DNA of 64,000 nt from Gracilaria domingensis (GCA_022539475.1 VCMS01000056.1:1-64000); one strand, 5' to 3'. Positions 42,988 to 55,400 are shown, counted from the stretch's first letter. Notes: a model not told the origin generated them from the letters alone. Made by a program: numbers and translations.

Positions 42988-45234
42988 AAGGGGGGGTTCA
43001 CAAATATTATGCCACGTGGCCAATAGTTGAACGGCTAAAATATACACAGAAACAAAGGTTTTCGCACTATTCCCTCTACTTTTTCAAATCGTTGCACTCA
43101 ATTCTAAAATATCTCTGTACCTGCTGGATCAGTTTAAAAGCAAATCTCTTCTTTCGCTCTGCCGCTGTTCAAACCATAAATGGCGCGCATTTTCCAAGAA
43201 TTCGAATGAGCGGCGGTGCAAATATCTGCAAATCCCTGCATGACCGTTACGTCCCTCTTCGCAATCAGTGCCAATGGTCATGCCTCAGTTCTACCGCAAT
43301 GAAACCCAACGCTCAGCAGATTCGCGAACAAGTCATTGCCAAAGCTATCGCCGCATTAGACAGTGGTGAACCGTACCGCACTGTGCGCAAAAAGTTCGGC
43401 ATGGCTAGATCCACACTCCATTACCGCCGTAACAGCTTCAAAAATGCGCAGCCTGGCCGTTGTCGAGGTTTGACCGATGAAGAAGAAAAAACCATAATCA
43501 ATCTTTTATTGCGATACGCGCATCGTGGCACGCCTTTGAACTCCCACCATTTACGCGAAGCTATCGATATTGTCTGCCAAAACATGGACGAAGCGCGCAG
43601 AAAGTCACTGCCCTTTAACACAGCACATATCAGCGATTACTTTTTACGCAGTTTTCCCAACCGCCACAACGATGTACTGTCGTTTATGAAGCCACTTTTG
43701 CAAGAAAGCAAGCCTTTTAAGGCGGTTAATGCTGAAGCACTCACTCATCATTTTGCTACAGTGTCTAAAATTGTTGAAGATAACGATATTGACCCCAGAA
43801 GGATTTTCAATTTGGATGAAGTGGGTGTCACTCCGGATAAAGATGTGAAAGCCAGCTCATCTTCCCGCCGCCTGTTTTCAAGAAAAAAATCAAGGGATAT
43901 GTCAGTGAACGACTTTCACTACAAACATCGTGTTTCTACTATGCCTGTCGTGAACGGAGATGGTGACGTTGGCCCTCTTCTGGTTGTGCTCAAAGGAACT
44001 CGTATACCGTATCGTACGGTTCTTCGAAATGGTATAGAGACACAAGAGACTCCTGTCGTTAATCTCCCGACCAACTCCGTGATTGCTACGCGACAGGACA
44101 AGGGTGGTGTGGACACTTTTAATTTTTTATCATGGGCTGAGAGGTTCTTGGAATATGTCAAGGCGTTAACAGCGAACGACCGGAAGGTGCTTTTGGTATG
44201 TGATGCTTATCGAGCGCACATATCGCTTGAGGTATTAGAGTTGTTCTACAAAAACAACGTTATTGTTTACATTTTGCCAGCTCATACCTCCGGTAAGATC
44301 CAGCCTCTGGATGTTGTAACATTTTCTTCTTTTAAGGCGCATCTGAATAGGGTAAGTGCGGAGGGAACAATTGGTCAGGCCAGCCCTACAGTGGAAATGT
44401 TTATATTTATAGATTTGATAAGAGAAGCTTACTGTTGTTCTTTCACAAGGGATATAATAAGAGCAGGCTTTCGTCGTAGTGGTTCGTTGCCAGTTTGCGC
44501 AGAAAGATTATTGGACGTTCCGCGCCCGCAGTCCTCCATTTCTAGTAAAGTTCTAACTGTTAATGAGCTACAGAATTTATTTGAAGAAAGGTGTAGAGAA
44601 TAAACACATAAGGTGTTGGGATCAGATGCGAAAATGCTAGATTGTGGATTTGTGGATACTCAGAATGGATTTGTAATGACTACGGAAAGGGTAATGGAGC
44701 TAACAAGAGAGAAGCAGGCGTTGAATGTGCGGAAGCGCGAGGAAGAGCGGCAGAAAAAGCTTGCCAAAGCATCTGAAGCCGACGCACGCTTTCAGCTTCA
44801 GTTGCGTGTTGCGGCAAAGTTTAAAGAAGAACGCACACGCGTGCGTGCAATACTTGCAAACATGAGTGAGGAACGCTTCAGTGCGATGCAGCGTTCGTTG
44901 TCGCTGCGCAAAGCCATCGCACGGCGGAGAACGGCGGTAAGGAGGCAGACATTAAGGTGACGTGTTTTGTTAAAAAGGGTTACAAATAAACAGCGTATAT
45001 GAGTCCCATGTGCCGTGCGCGTCCGATCTCTATTACATTTTGAACGCAAATCACGTAGTAGAGTGTGTGCTTGATTTTGTCACTGTGATCTCTCGTCACT
45101 GTTTCATATTCTCTTTGGCTAATGAGACGAACGAGAGGCTTCCAACTGTGTCAAAAACACTCCTAGCAGTGCTGTCTTTACTGCCAGACCGGCTTCGAGA
45201 GCGAATTTGTCCTAATATTGGTGTACTCCCCCTT
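42988..45234 (+). mobile_element. pogo/Tigger-type DNA transposon
   Basis: A 2.25-kb Tc1/mariner-superfamily element inserted in the older retroelement. It is flanked by TA (42986-42987 and 45235-45236). Left end AAGGGGGGGTTCAC then AAATATTATG; right end, inverted, AAGGGGGAGTACAC then CAATATTAGG: about 25 bp of matching inverted repeat. The retroelement sequence on both sides matches one continuous stretch of the young element (around 54.2-54.3 kb), confirming the boundaries. It encodes one transposase. Confidence 0.8.
43299..44960 (+). CDS. pogo-type transposase (DDE_1), one in-frame stop
   Basis: A 554-codon frame from ATG 43299. The N-terminus is a psq-type helix-turn-helix (YRTVRKKFGMARSTLHYRR), followed by a CENP-B-like DNA-binding region. 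The DDD core is readable: FNLDEVGV (Asp codon 43815), LLVCDAYRAH (44203) and LPAHTSGKIQPLDVVTF (44310). A TAA at 44601-44603 separates the core from a C-terminal Arg/Glu-rich coiled coil (VRKREEERQKKLAKASEADA). The first 434 residues alone could make an active-site-complete protein. It lies inside pogo ends with a TA duplication. Confidence 0.88.
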
Positions 45235-45236
45235 TA

Positions 45237-46140
45237 CAGTGCCAAATGGCCATGTGCACTAGCATTCGTTCGTGGAGTGCCCACGCGCCGCCGCAAGCCA
45301 AAAAGTCAAATAAATTAATGGACGTGACCCCCAGAGCTGGAACCAAGACGGTGCACAGTACGTGGCATGCACCAGAGATGGTTTGCACTGCAAAGAATTA
45401 AATTTTGGAGCGGTCGCACGTGCACGCGCGCACGAGCGCTGCCCTGCGGCGCCTCAAAATGAACTCATCGCGGTGTGCTTAACCCAAGCACAGGATGCCT
45501 CGTCTTCTCACCTCTTCAGGTAGCGCGCCTCATTCTTCACCCGCAACTGGGTCTAGACTCCTTGCCGTCGTCCAGCGTACCGAGAGCGGTTGTTGCCCAG
45601 CCATACCTTCTGCAGGTTATTTCTCCTCACTCATCAGAGTCTTGCGCGGCATGCGCGGTGCAATCCGGCGTATTGGAGCGACAATCTTACTGACCCAAAG
45701 GGGTGACACCGCAATTGGTAGAAGCCGTCCAGTGGGTGAATAGGAGACAGCACAAACACTACATATCTGGTCAAAGCATGGCGATATCCGAAGCGAGCGG
45801 AGTCAATTGAACATCACTCTGCCAGGGTTCTCGACCACCGTTGCGTATCAACCAACTGGGGTTTTCATTAATGTCAACCAACAGCGCGTGCGGCGACTAG
45901 TGAGCAACAATACGACCCATGAAACGGGTTCAACACCATGATGATGGTAGCGGTTCGACGCGACATCCGAGCGTCCCCATGAGTGATACAGCATACAATT
46001 ACCGAACGGGAGCGTCTATAACCCAGAGATATCTTCCCAATCGAGGGTTAGAAACTAAATAACGAGAGTGATAGCAGCCCGCACGACGTGCGTTACGTGT
46101 CCACAATGGATGCTTAGCTAGTCAAAACCAGCGATTGCGG
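45237..46140 (-). other. Interior of the older element, fossil
   Basis: Continues the older retroelement beyond the pogo insertion; 45.24-45.34 kb matches, inverted, 54.13-54.24 kb of the young element. No intact gene. Confidence 0.6.
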
Positions 46141-47016
46141 TCAGTAAAATACCAACTCTTGAACAAGAGTGCCTCCACCGAATGGAGTAAACGGCGACGC
46201 CGATCGAACCAAAGCGGTTTCACCATCTCTCTCCCCCTCCTTAGGCGGAGCTACCATGGGTGGTAGTACCAAAAAAGGTGGGTGGGGTAACTCTATGGGA
46301 GTGATTTGAGCAACTTCCATTATGGATTCCAAACATCTAGGGTGAAACCGTAGAAAAGGTAAAAAACCATTACCCGGACCATTCGAAATTGGTGAAAGAG
46401 CTTATAAAGGTACTTGCGATAGTAGAAAGAAACTCCAATGAGTAAACCAAATCCGAATTCGGATCGTAAACAAACATTAACCGGGTCAATAGGTTCAATC
46501 CATAATACGGATACCTATGGTAAAGAGCAAAGTCCATTTCAGCCCAGCACCATAGCATCAATCAAAAGCTGGAGATTCACACAAAGTGACATGTGTAGAA
46601 CAACAATAACCAAAAACAGTGGTAACTACTCAGCAAGAGTTCGGAAACGTTGCCACGTAGCAAAACAGAAATAACTCGTGAGAGTTCAAAACAAAATACA
46701 CTTCTCGATTTGGAGACTTCTCAAATGAGACGAAACAATCTCCCACCATGAGAAAAAACCGTGCAAGCGGGGATGCATACCCCGGCAATTCGGGTGAAAA
46801 AACCACCAGGTAAACAAATCCAAAGCATCTGACATTACCCACGTAGGGTGTAAACCGAAAAAAAGATGCAAACATGCGAGTATCATCACTTCTCCTTCTA
46901 CAGGAATCAGATCTTTGAAAATAAAGGAACCGTTCCACGGTGAACAAAAAGTGATTAACTCAGAAAGTGAGCCACAAGCAATCATCCAAACTTCTCCTTG
47001 CGAAAGGAGCAAAGCA
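46141..47016 (-). other. Conserved 3' interior block of the older element
   Basis: Short minus-strand peptides here recur in the young element at 52.66-53.2 kb (VAPPKEGE in one, VGDC then VSFEKSPN in another). The conservation shows common descent and perhaps a former coding or structural role. Fossil, broken. Confidence 0.5.
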
Positions 47017-48083
47017 TCAACCCATGCGGGTGTCCAAGCGTAGTTCCTTTCCTTGAGATTCATTGGGTGGACCAGAACTTTCCACAGGTTGATCAGCAAC
47101 CAGATTACCAGTTGTTGGTTTCCGATCCACACTTTCACTTCCCAAAAGGGATACAACTTGTGCAACTGTACCCTCAGCGACGGGTTTGAAGTTGACTAAC
47201 CCTGCGCGTGCATCTCGTCCACACGAGACATCCAGAAGAGGAGCGAAAATCACTTCAGAGGTAGCAACAGTTTGAGCGGTGTCAATTTCTCCAAATGGAG
47301 CTTCATCTAACTCATTTGAGTCAAGCCATATTACGCTCAATGCGTTCTCCGGAACATCCGGCCGCAAATCATCCAAAAGAAACCCAATATCAGGGTACAC
47401 AACGTTCTTCACCAGTTTCAAGTGGAACATTCTTGAAACGTTGGGAGCAACATTACAATAATCCAGACGGAACTGGAGAGAACTGTCCTTCACGGGAACA
47501 TTCACAACTGGTAAAACAGAACGACTGGTACGGCTCGCCTCGCAAAAGGACCGTACGAACGGTACAATACTCAGACGAGTTCGCTGCTTTACTGCGTCAA
47601 CCATTGACAACCAAAGATTGGTCAGATATTCAAGTAAAGAACCAGACTTCATCACTTCAAGATTTTCACACCCAGACAGCGTATCCAACGTCAAATCCTG
47701 TTTAGGAACAAACGATTTCATACGTGCTCCAACTTCATCGTGCATCGACGTCTTCGCATCCCAAAGGGAGTTCATTTCAGCAGCCTCCTTTGTACAGGAC
47801 ACACCAACGACATCGGAAACATTCAGCTCCGTTCCGACAATACCCTGTGGGTGCCAAGTAACTTGACCCACCACCTGGTGGTTCTGCAACTTCTGCAACG
47901 AATTCGAAACGTTCTCAATCAGCACCTGAAAAGGTTTTCCACCTTCGCAAAGGGCAATGCCTCGAGCAACTGCGAGACCAGATATCTCTAAAAGAGAGGG
48001 CAGATGATCAATCATTAAGAGTCCACGCATCTCCGTTGAGACAGTAACCCAAGCTTGGGACATCGGAGGAATCCTCACAAACG
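47017..48083 (-). other. pol-region fossil of the older element, part left of the insertion
   Basis: Minus-strand coding remnant related to the pol region of the young element (shared RIPPMSQAWVTVSTE). It includes the start of a Ty3-like reverse transcriptase. The younger element is inserted at its upstream edge. Broken. Confidence 0.7.
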
Positions 48084-49067
48084 TGTAGTGCAAAACCACC
48101 CCTCACGGGTACTGCTGAGCCTGCTTAGGATGGGCGCTCCATCTGGGATGAGGTGCTGTTCTCGTCGAGACTGGCCCCACTACTTGGGTAATGTTGGGGA
48201 TGTCTCTGTTGAACCTTGTCAGGTGAAGTCGGTCTTGGAACCATTGCATGGTCATGGACACGTGGATAGTGTGTAGATTTTAGCTAGTGCACCACCTCTC
48301 TAGACACCCTGACAGTGGGTTAGCCACGTGTATGGACCTCGTAAGGTGTGCACTACATTAGTTAACATTGTTAGTTTAATGTCTAGTTGAACCTACTTAG
48401 GTGAGCGTGACCTCCCGGTCGCGGGCACTAAGTAAAGTCAACTGAGGCCGCCTTCTTCAACCCAAGGCTTGGTTCTAGTTCATGCAACCTTCGTAGGTTT
48501 ACATCCCCCTCGGGCCGGTAACCACGTGTGGTTCTCGCATAACTATCCCCTCAGAATCACCTAGGAACCCCTACCAGGTATATTTCTGTTGTTATTGTTG
48601 CTTTTGTTTGTTGTTTCTGTTTGTTGTTTGTTCCGTTTTGTACACGGCGTGTCCCTGTGAGGCACATTCTTTCTGTTTGTTTCCCCTGGTTTAGGTATCG
48701 CTTCCGCCCCAGTATTGGGTTTATTTCGGCACCACTGTGGCGTGTCGCTCCGCTTCCGGCCCTGTTTCCGCCGGTTGGCACGGGCCTTGCTCCGCTCTGG
48801 GTTGGTTTGCCTGGAGGGATCTCGGTTCCTTTCCCCTTTCTTTCCCCCTTTCTCTGGGTTTCCTCACCACTTTTGGTCACTATTTCCTTCTCTGTTTTCA
48901 CCTCTGTAGGTATATCCAGGCACCGTCTCCGGTCTTACACCCGGCTTGTCACTCGACACGAGTACGGACAGAGGGCTCTTCTGCTGAGTCTGCCCTATTA
49001 GGGAGTGGGACTCGGACATCCTAGTGGAGGTTCCCCCATTGCGCTAGTCGCAGGGGTTTGCTCTACA
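48084..49067 (+). repeat. 5' LTR of the young element
   Basis: 984 bp, TGTAGTGCAAAACC to GGGGTTTGCTCTACA. It should carry the promoter. Nearly identical to 56136-57119. Confidence 0.93.
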
Positions 49068-49266
49068 TTTTGGTCTCCCGACTTAGAAGGGATTGTGATC
49101 AATTGGTACTCTTACGAGTGTGGAATCTTTGAGATTGGGTTCCCCTTTTAGGAGATTGGTTTCGATTGATACCGTGTTTCGGTTCCGTTGAATCATTCTC
49201 TCGTTTTTCTCCGCTTTTCGGAAGTGGTGGTGAACGTTTTTGTTCGCACCGAAATTTCGGGTCATC

Positions 49267-50685
49267 ATGATGATGTTCATGTTGTCATCAGACGACACCG
49301 ATGACGGTTCGACCCATTCGGGAGATGCTCACGATTCTCCACGTATGGATTTGCACACTGTTCCCCAAGGGATTGGTGTTGGCGAAGTTTCATCCGACTC
49401 TTGGAAAGTATTGTCTGTTTTGTCGGTTCCCGAAGCCGGGTGGTCTGTTGATCCCACACCTGTGGTTCATGGATTATCTGACTGCCGTGATACGGACGCT
49501 TTGTTGTTCTCCAGGATGGAGTCTGCTACCAAAGATTTGGTCCTTGGCCAGCGAGTCCAGTTGGAAATGCTGTCGAATCTCAGACGAGATATTTCTGATA
49601 TCAAACTCAGAGACGTGTCGGCAGATATTCGCGAGTTGCGACTCGACGTTTCCTCGATTATCGAGATGATTGGTTTTTCTGAAGCCTCACATGAGGAGTT
49701 TACTGTTAAGTTGAACCAAATTGGTGAACGTTTGGATGCATTGGAGAAGCCTTTGAAGGCCAAGAAGGATCTCCCCGATGCTACGGTTGTTGATGGTTTC
49801 CGTTCTCGGAAAGGAAGCCGTAAGTCCGGTTCACGGCGTTCCTCTCGAAAGAGATGGCCCTCTTCGGAGAGTTTATCAACTGACAATGACTCATCCACAT
49901 CGGATTCGAGTTTATCTTCCGACTCATCGGATACTGAACTTCCCCTCCGGAAGAGTCGGAAGCGTTCCCGTTCACACGGTAGAAGTTCTCGAAAGAGATT
50001 GAAAGGAAAGCGTACCAAGTCATCTGGTTTTAGTTCTGGACACCGCAAGACGGTTCACTCTCATATGAGCACGTCTGACAGGGAGACGTCTACGTCAGAT
50101 GTGTCGTCATCCTCCTTGGATTTGAATTGGTTTGAACACTCGCAGCGCGAGATAGATGAGTTGTATTCTCACCAAGATTTTGGGTCTTCTCCGAAGCCGG
50201 AACTTCCGCAGAGGTCAGCTTTGACGATGCAGAAGGATCCCGCTTTGCACGGTGAAGGTACCCATGCTGGGTTTCGACAGGTTGCTCCTGGAGCGAACTC
50301 AGTTGAGTACAGAAAACCTGAGGTCAGGTACTCGTCGCCGCAACTTGCTTTGCACGCTCGTCATGTTGGCGAGCCGGCCACGGTGCTTTGTTATCGATGT
50401 TACCAGTTTGGGCATCCGGCACCGCAGTGCACGTTCCCACTTCGGGATTGGTCGACTATTATTGGGAATTATGAATCACTCCCACCTGAGGGCATTGCTC
50501 GTGTGTCGAGAGCATCTTATGAAGTCGCAGTGATGAACCGAAACGATTTTGGAAATAGTGGAAACACCGTTACGGTTCAGAACCAAGACGTGGTGGAGGA
50601 ATTCCTTCCCAAGACCGGGGACTTTTCAGTTCCCCAGGATGGGTCTAAACCGAGTCATTCGGTGACGACTGTTCCGAAAAACTGA
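49267..50685 (+). CDS. Gag polyprotein of the young element
   Basis: Gag packages element RNA into particles. The open frame has an acidic start, a coiled-coil-like capsid region (SNLRRDISDIKLRDVSADI), a Ser/Arg-rich middle and one CCHC zinc knuckle (CYRCYQFGHPAPQC) near the C-terminus. Start at one of the ATGs near 49267. Related to the older element's gag at 57818-59128, with the same knuckle spacing. Part of a retroelement fossil. Confidence 0.82.
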   Translation: MMMFMLSSDDTDDGSTHSGDAHDSPRMDLHTVPQGIGVGEVSSDSWKVLSVLSVPEAGWSVDPTPVVHGLSDCRDTDALLFSRMESATKDLVLGQRVQLEMLSNLRRDISDIKLRDVSADIRELRLDVSSIIEMIGFSEASHEEFTVKLNQIGERLDALEKPLKAKKDLPDATVVDGFRSRKGSRKSGSRRSSRKRWPSSESLSTDNDSSTSDSSLSSDSSDTELPLRKSRKRSRSHGRSSRKRLKGKRTKSSGFSSGHRKTVHSHMSTSDRETSTSDVSSSSLDLNWFEHSQREIDELYSHQDFGSSPKPELPQRSALTMQKDPALHGEGTHAGFRQVAPGANSVEYRKPEVRYSSPQLALHARHVGEPATVLCYRCYQFGHPAPQCTFPLRDWSTIIGNYESLPPEGIARVSRASYEVAVMNRNDFGNSGNTVTVQNQDVVEEFLPKTGDFSVPQDGSKPSHSVTTVPKN

Positions 50686-50711
50686 TTTCGGGAGCCTCCC
50701 ATTCGGGAGAG

Positions 50712-52466
50712 GTGACCTGTGAACAGGGGTCATGGCCACCTGAGGCTTTGCCGCCTCGCTCCCCGATGAAGATCCTTTCGAGGAAGATATCTTTATCCCT
50801 TGCGGATTCGCACCCTGAGATGGGTCAACTCGTTCGGCCGTGGAAACGGAAGGTCAATCCGAAGCGTCCGGAACGTGTTATGATGCTCTCGAAGAGAAGT
50901 TACAAGGTTCACGCCGACTTCGGCTTCTCTGACCATCTCATGGTTCCTCATGTCGCTCTATTGGATACCGGAGCCGGTCCCAACTGTATACTGGAATCGT
51001 TCCTTCCGCAGGAGTGTCATGCACTTATCCGTTACGGTCCCCTGATGGAAATCGCTGATGCAAATGATCGCCCAATTGTTACGATGGGCATGATACCAAT
51101 TATGGTTCGTTTAGGAATGACCGCTGTTTCGGTTAACTTTGTTGTGTGCAAGACGCTTGCAGCCCCGATTGTGCTCGGTTGTAATTTTTGCGACCTCCAT
51201 GTGGAGTCTATAAAACCCAGACTTTCGAGGGTGGAGCTGGTAGATGGCTCGTCTGTTCCATTTGCTGGAAAACCGTGGGAACGGGCAAAGAAGCGCTCCG
51301 CACGTAACGCGGCTCCGCTGCCACCAGCTCAGCAGTATGAATCTCAAGGTCTTGAGTCCTCGAAGGTACGCGTTTCCGAGTTTGTCCGGATACCTCCGAT
51401 GTCCCAAACTTGGGTTACTGTCTCAACTGAGAGAAATGGACTTGCAATTGTGCACCACTTACCGTCTCTTTTGGAGAAGTATGATCTCGCTGTTGCTCGA
51501 GGCATTACCCTTTGTGAAGGTGGGAAACCTTTTCAGGTTCTTGTTGCTAACTTCTCGCGTTCCACGCAGACGCTACAGCACCAGCAAGTGGTTGGTCAAA
51601 CTACTGCGCACCCTTTGAGTATGTTTGCCACTGATTTGGGTGTTTCAGATGTTGTCGGCTTGTCTGATAAGCTCGAAGCTGAGAAGTTGAACGCCCTTTG
51701 GGATTTGAAACCGTCGCGGCATGACTCAGTTGTTCCACGTATGGAGAAGTCGGTCCCTAAACAGGATTTGAAGTTGGATACCCGCCGTGGGTTTGAAAGT
51801 TCTGATGTTGTGAAATCTGGTTCCCTACTTGAGGTGCTCACCACTCTGTGGTCTACTGTGGTTGATGCCCTAAAAGGAAGGAAGCGCTTCACTTTCGTCC
51901 CGTTCGTACGGTCTCTTTTTGATTCGACTCCTACCGAACGTTCGGTGGCACCAGTTTTGGTGGTTCCTAAGAAGGATAGGTCTCTCCAGTTCTGTCTAGA
52001 CTACCGCCATGTTGGTCTGAATGCCGTTGGAATCTATGGCATGAAGCCGATGAAAAACGGTGTGTACCCTGAAGCTGGGTTCGTTGATGTTGTCTTTGAT
52101 AACCAGGTTTTGGTGGAGGATTCTTTGGCACCGGAATTTCGGGAGATAGTTTCGGTTCTATCGTATCTGAACCCGATTGATTCGGTGTGTAATCCAGAAG
52201 GATGTGATGGTACCGTAGAAGCGGTTGTGTCCAATGGAAATGTGGTTGCCACTACTGTTGAGCCTCATGAAGGAAGAGATGCGTCACCAGGGATGGTCAA
52301 GTTTAAACCCTTGCCAGCCGAGGTGAGTAGTAAAGCCCGCATGGGAGGCGAAAGCGTTACGGTTAATTCAGTTTCCGGCGTTAATGAGGATTTTCACCCT
52401 GCGCAGGGTTCTGCTTCACCTGATTTCTGGAAGGACACTATTTCTTTGAACACCCATATGGGTTGA
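50712..52466 (+). CDS. Protease and reverse transcriptase start, young element
   Basis: The frame after gag has an aspartic protease motif (VALLDTGAGPNC) about 80 residues in, and near its end a Ty3-type reverse transcriptase beginning (VLVVPKKDRSLQFCLDYRHV). The polymerase core (YVDD-type box) is not reached. The family assignment to Ty3-like elements rests on the retropepsin and this block. Broken or naturally truncated. Confidence 0.78.
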   Translation: MTCEQGSWPPEALPPRSPMKILSRKISLSLADSHPEMGQLVRPWKRKVNPKRPERVMMLSKRSYKVHADFGFSDHLMVPHVALLDTGAGPNCILESFLPQECHALIRYGPLMEIADANDRPIVTMGMIPIMVRLGMTAVSVNFVVCKTLAAPIVLGCNFCDLHVESIKPRLSRVELVDGSSVPFAGKPWERAKKRSARNAAPLPPAQQYESQGLESSKVRVSEFVRIPPMSQTWVTVSTERNGLAIVHHLPSLLEKYDLAVARGITLCEGGKPFQVLVANFSRSTQTLQHQQVVGQTTAHPLSMFATDLGVSDVVGLSDKLEAEKLNALWDLKPSRHDSVVPRMEKSVPKQDLKLDTRRGFESSDVVKSGSLLEVLTTLWSTVVDALKGRKRFTFVPFVRSLFDSTPTERSVAPVLVVPKKDRSLQFCLDYRHVGLNAVGIYGMKPMKNGVYPEAGFVDVVFDNQVLVEDSLAPEFREIVSVLSYLNPIDSVCNPEGCDGTVEAVVSNGNVVATTVEPHEGRDASPGMVKFKPLPAEVSSKARMGGESVTVNSVSGVNEDFHPAQGSASPDFWKDTISLNTHMG

Positions 52467-55400
52467 GGACTGTTTCCTAATGTAAGGATTGTTTTGGTTG
52501 TTTGCTTGTTTCGTGATTTCTGAGTGAGTCACTCTTTACTCACCGCGGAACGGTTATTTCTTCACGGAAGTACTGTGCCCAGTTGAGGGAGAAGTGATTC
52601 TGCTCACATGCTTGTGCTTTTTCGTGTTACACTCTACTTGAGTTCTGTGAATATCTTTTGTCGTGGTTACCATGGTGGTTTTTTCACCCGACTACCGGGG
52701 TAGGTTTCCCCGTAAGTGCGGTTTTTTCCCATCGTGGGAGACTGTTCCGTCTCATTTGAGAAGTCTCCAAACCATGGAATATTGCTTTATGCTACCTCTG
52801 TTGAGTTCGTTGTCGAATCCTATCTGGGAGTGGTTTTCGTACTCTACGTGAGTGGTTCCCAGTTTTTTCTGGATTCGTTTGTTGCTACACATGTCACATG
52901 ATGTGAATGTCTATTCTTGAATCTCGCCGAGAATGATCGGTTATCTGGATTTACCTACGTGAGGTTTGTCACCAATTCTGAAATGGTTTTGGTATTGTTT
53001 GCTATACCTTGAAGGTTTCCAATCCGCGAACGGAGTTTATCTGGTCACTTCCGTCAAGCTAACCCACCGATATGCTTTGGTATTACCACTTGTGGTGGCT
53101 CCGCCTAAGGAGGGGGAGGTAGCTTGCGAAACCCCTTCGGTTAGTTCGGCGTCGCCGTTATATCCAGTTTGTGGAAGCCCTCGTACTCACGAGATGGTTT
53201 TCTGCTGACGGAACACGGTGCTTTATGTTCTGGTAATGACCCACTGGATTAAGCTTTGGACAGCGCATTGGTTAAAGGAAGTTCCGTTTCGGATGTCTAA
53301 ACCCTTTGCAGGGACGCTGTTGCTGAGTTCTACGTGTTCCCTGTCGGGAAATTCGTGCCGCATTGCGGATGGTTTCCCTCGCTTATCGTGTTCGTGGACT
53401 GCACCGAATTCGGTTTCGAACAACCTGAATTATGGGTTTGCTGAGTACCCGCACGGGGTGGAAGTTCCGTTTGATGTTTGCCCTCGCTCGGGATTGCTTC
53501 AGCTTGATCTTGAACCCCTCTGGGTGGTTGCATTCGCTGCTGGCCTTTTATCGGGATGTGTCGCAAATGCCCCTTCTTCGGGTGTACAATGTCGGATGGT
53601 TTGTGCCACGCAGTGGAAAGTCAGTTTGAACCACCTTTTGAAAGGTTTGATCATATAAGAACCGCGCTCGGTTGATGCAATCGCCGCAAGCGGAAAGATA
53701 CCATGGTGGTCTGTATTCATTTCTGGTGTGCTGCAGAGTCACTCCGATATGCTCGGCATCACGCAGACCCGTGCCAAACTCTCGGTGAATGCTGGCGCCT
53801 CTGTAGTGCCACATTGTAGAAATTCGCTGAAGAACGCCTAAATGACGGTTGTGTAACAGGAGAACCGTTTCCGGTGTGTTGATGAACCATTCCTGGTCCG
53901 AGACCCAGTTGTGGGTGAAGACTGATGAAGCTTTACCTTAAAAGGTGTGCTGAAGTACTGCCCTGATGTAGGGAAATGTGCACCGTGATCGGGAGTTGAC
54001 GCTCGACAGTGTCGCATGGCTGCGCGTGCACGCAGGAACCGCTGGCCGGTTTATTTTCTCAATTTTTTGAGTGCCAACCGTTGTCGGTACGCGGCGCAGG
54101 CCGTACAGCAATGTACACCCCTGTGGTGCCAGCCCAGGTGGACGCGCCAAATTAATTTATTTGATTTTTTGGCTTGCCACGGCGCGTGGAGACTCCGGAA
54201 TCGGACGATAGTGCACATGGCCACTTGGCACTCAAATCGCCCAATCGGGATGCATGGCACAACTCCACGTGTCAGAGTGCAGAACCAATGGCATGGTGTT
54301 GCATTGCTGGATGGCCGCATCAGCCGGAATGAATCCAAGGTGGATATTTTGACGTTTCTGGTACCCAGTGTGGGTTGAATGATGTACCGCGACGTGTCGC
54401 AAACTGTCCCAATGGTACAGGGAGTGCAGTGACTGCATGTGCACCGTCAGTACGGTATGGCGCATGGTTTTTCCGCTATGTTCCAGTCAAGAAAGCTACC
54501 GCGCATCGGTTTCTTGCCCTACGGGTGTATTATGAAATCGTTTCCGTGCCTTGTAAGGAATAGCAACCAGCGCATGGTGCCGAACAAAAGTCGTATACAC
54601 CTGAGGTGAGGTTGGAGGTCCAGTACAGTAGCGCGTGACCTTTGCAAGTTTGTTCTACACTGTTATTCCGATCTCGGCAAAAGGATTCAAACCGCTTTCG
54701 GTGAAGTGAACAAGCGTTCATGGAACCGTTCAACGGTGAAGAATATCAATGAACCCGATGCCTCGGTGCATGGCCAATGTTGGAAAAGGGTGGAAATGGG
54801 TGATGATACGTTGTCCTATTTCAGGAATACTGTTGGCTCCGAGGACATGGATAAATCTCGAGTGAGAGACTCTCAATTGAGAATGGACCTCACTCAGGGA
54901 GGTGTGCTCACTGATGTGAAGGGGCCCTAATGGGAGTTGAGCCAATATTGTTGGAAGTTGTTTGTGGTTGCACAAGCGACTCTCGCGCATTGCAGCAACC
55001 GCGTAGTCGGTCTCTGAAAGCCCTTTCTGGGAGATGAAGCGATCGATATCGGTGAAGTCATCCTGTTGTTGGGTTTTGAAAGGAAGAATCCTCATGGATT
55101 CATGGATGACTCCTTTGGCAGGAAGAAGTTTTGAGAACACCTATGGGTAGAAGAAGATGTGACATCACGCAGTGAAGGCCGTGGTTGCCCGCGTTGCGGT
55201 ATGAAATACCGAGGTGGTGTATGCATGCCACCCTGTTTCGGGTTGTGTTTGGTGGTATGGCACCGTGTCGTGTCGACCGCATATCGGTGACAGTATCTTA
55301 AGGATACTGGGGTCGTTGCATCTCACTGGAGCGCATTCTCGAGGAGAGCACATGATGCACACCACGCCGTGGTCACTCGTTTTTCTCGCCCTGCATTGGG

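Noticed and set aside
5793-44960. Alternative genetic code reading TAA/TAG as Gln
   Set aside because: TGA occurs as often at probable Arg sites, CAA and CAG are in normal use, and long intact frames (Clp1, both Harbinger transposases, LSM6) end at ordinary stops.
45010-45318. 102-residue frame at the right end of the pogo element
   Set aside because: It runs across the pogo inverted repeat into retroelement sequence, so it cannot be a natural gene.
48557-49024. Set of frames repeated exactly at 56609-57076
   Set aside because: They are the two copies of the LTR, not duplicated genes.
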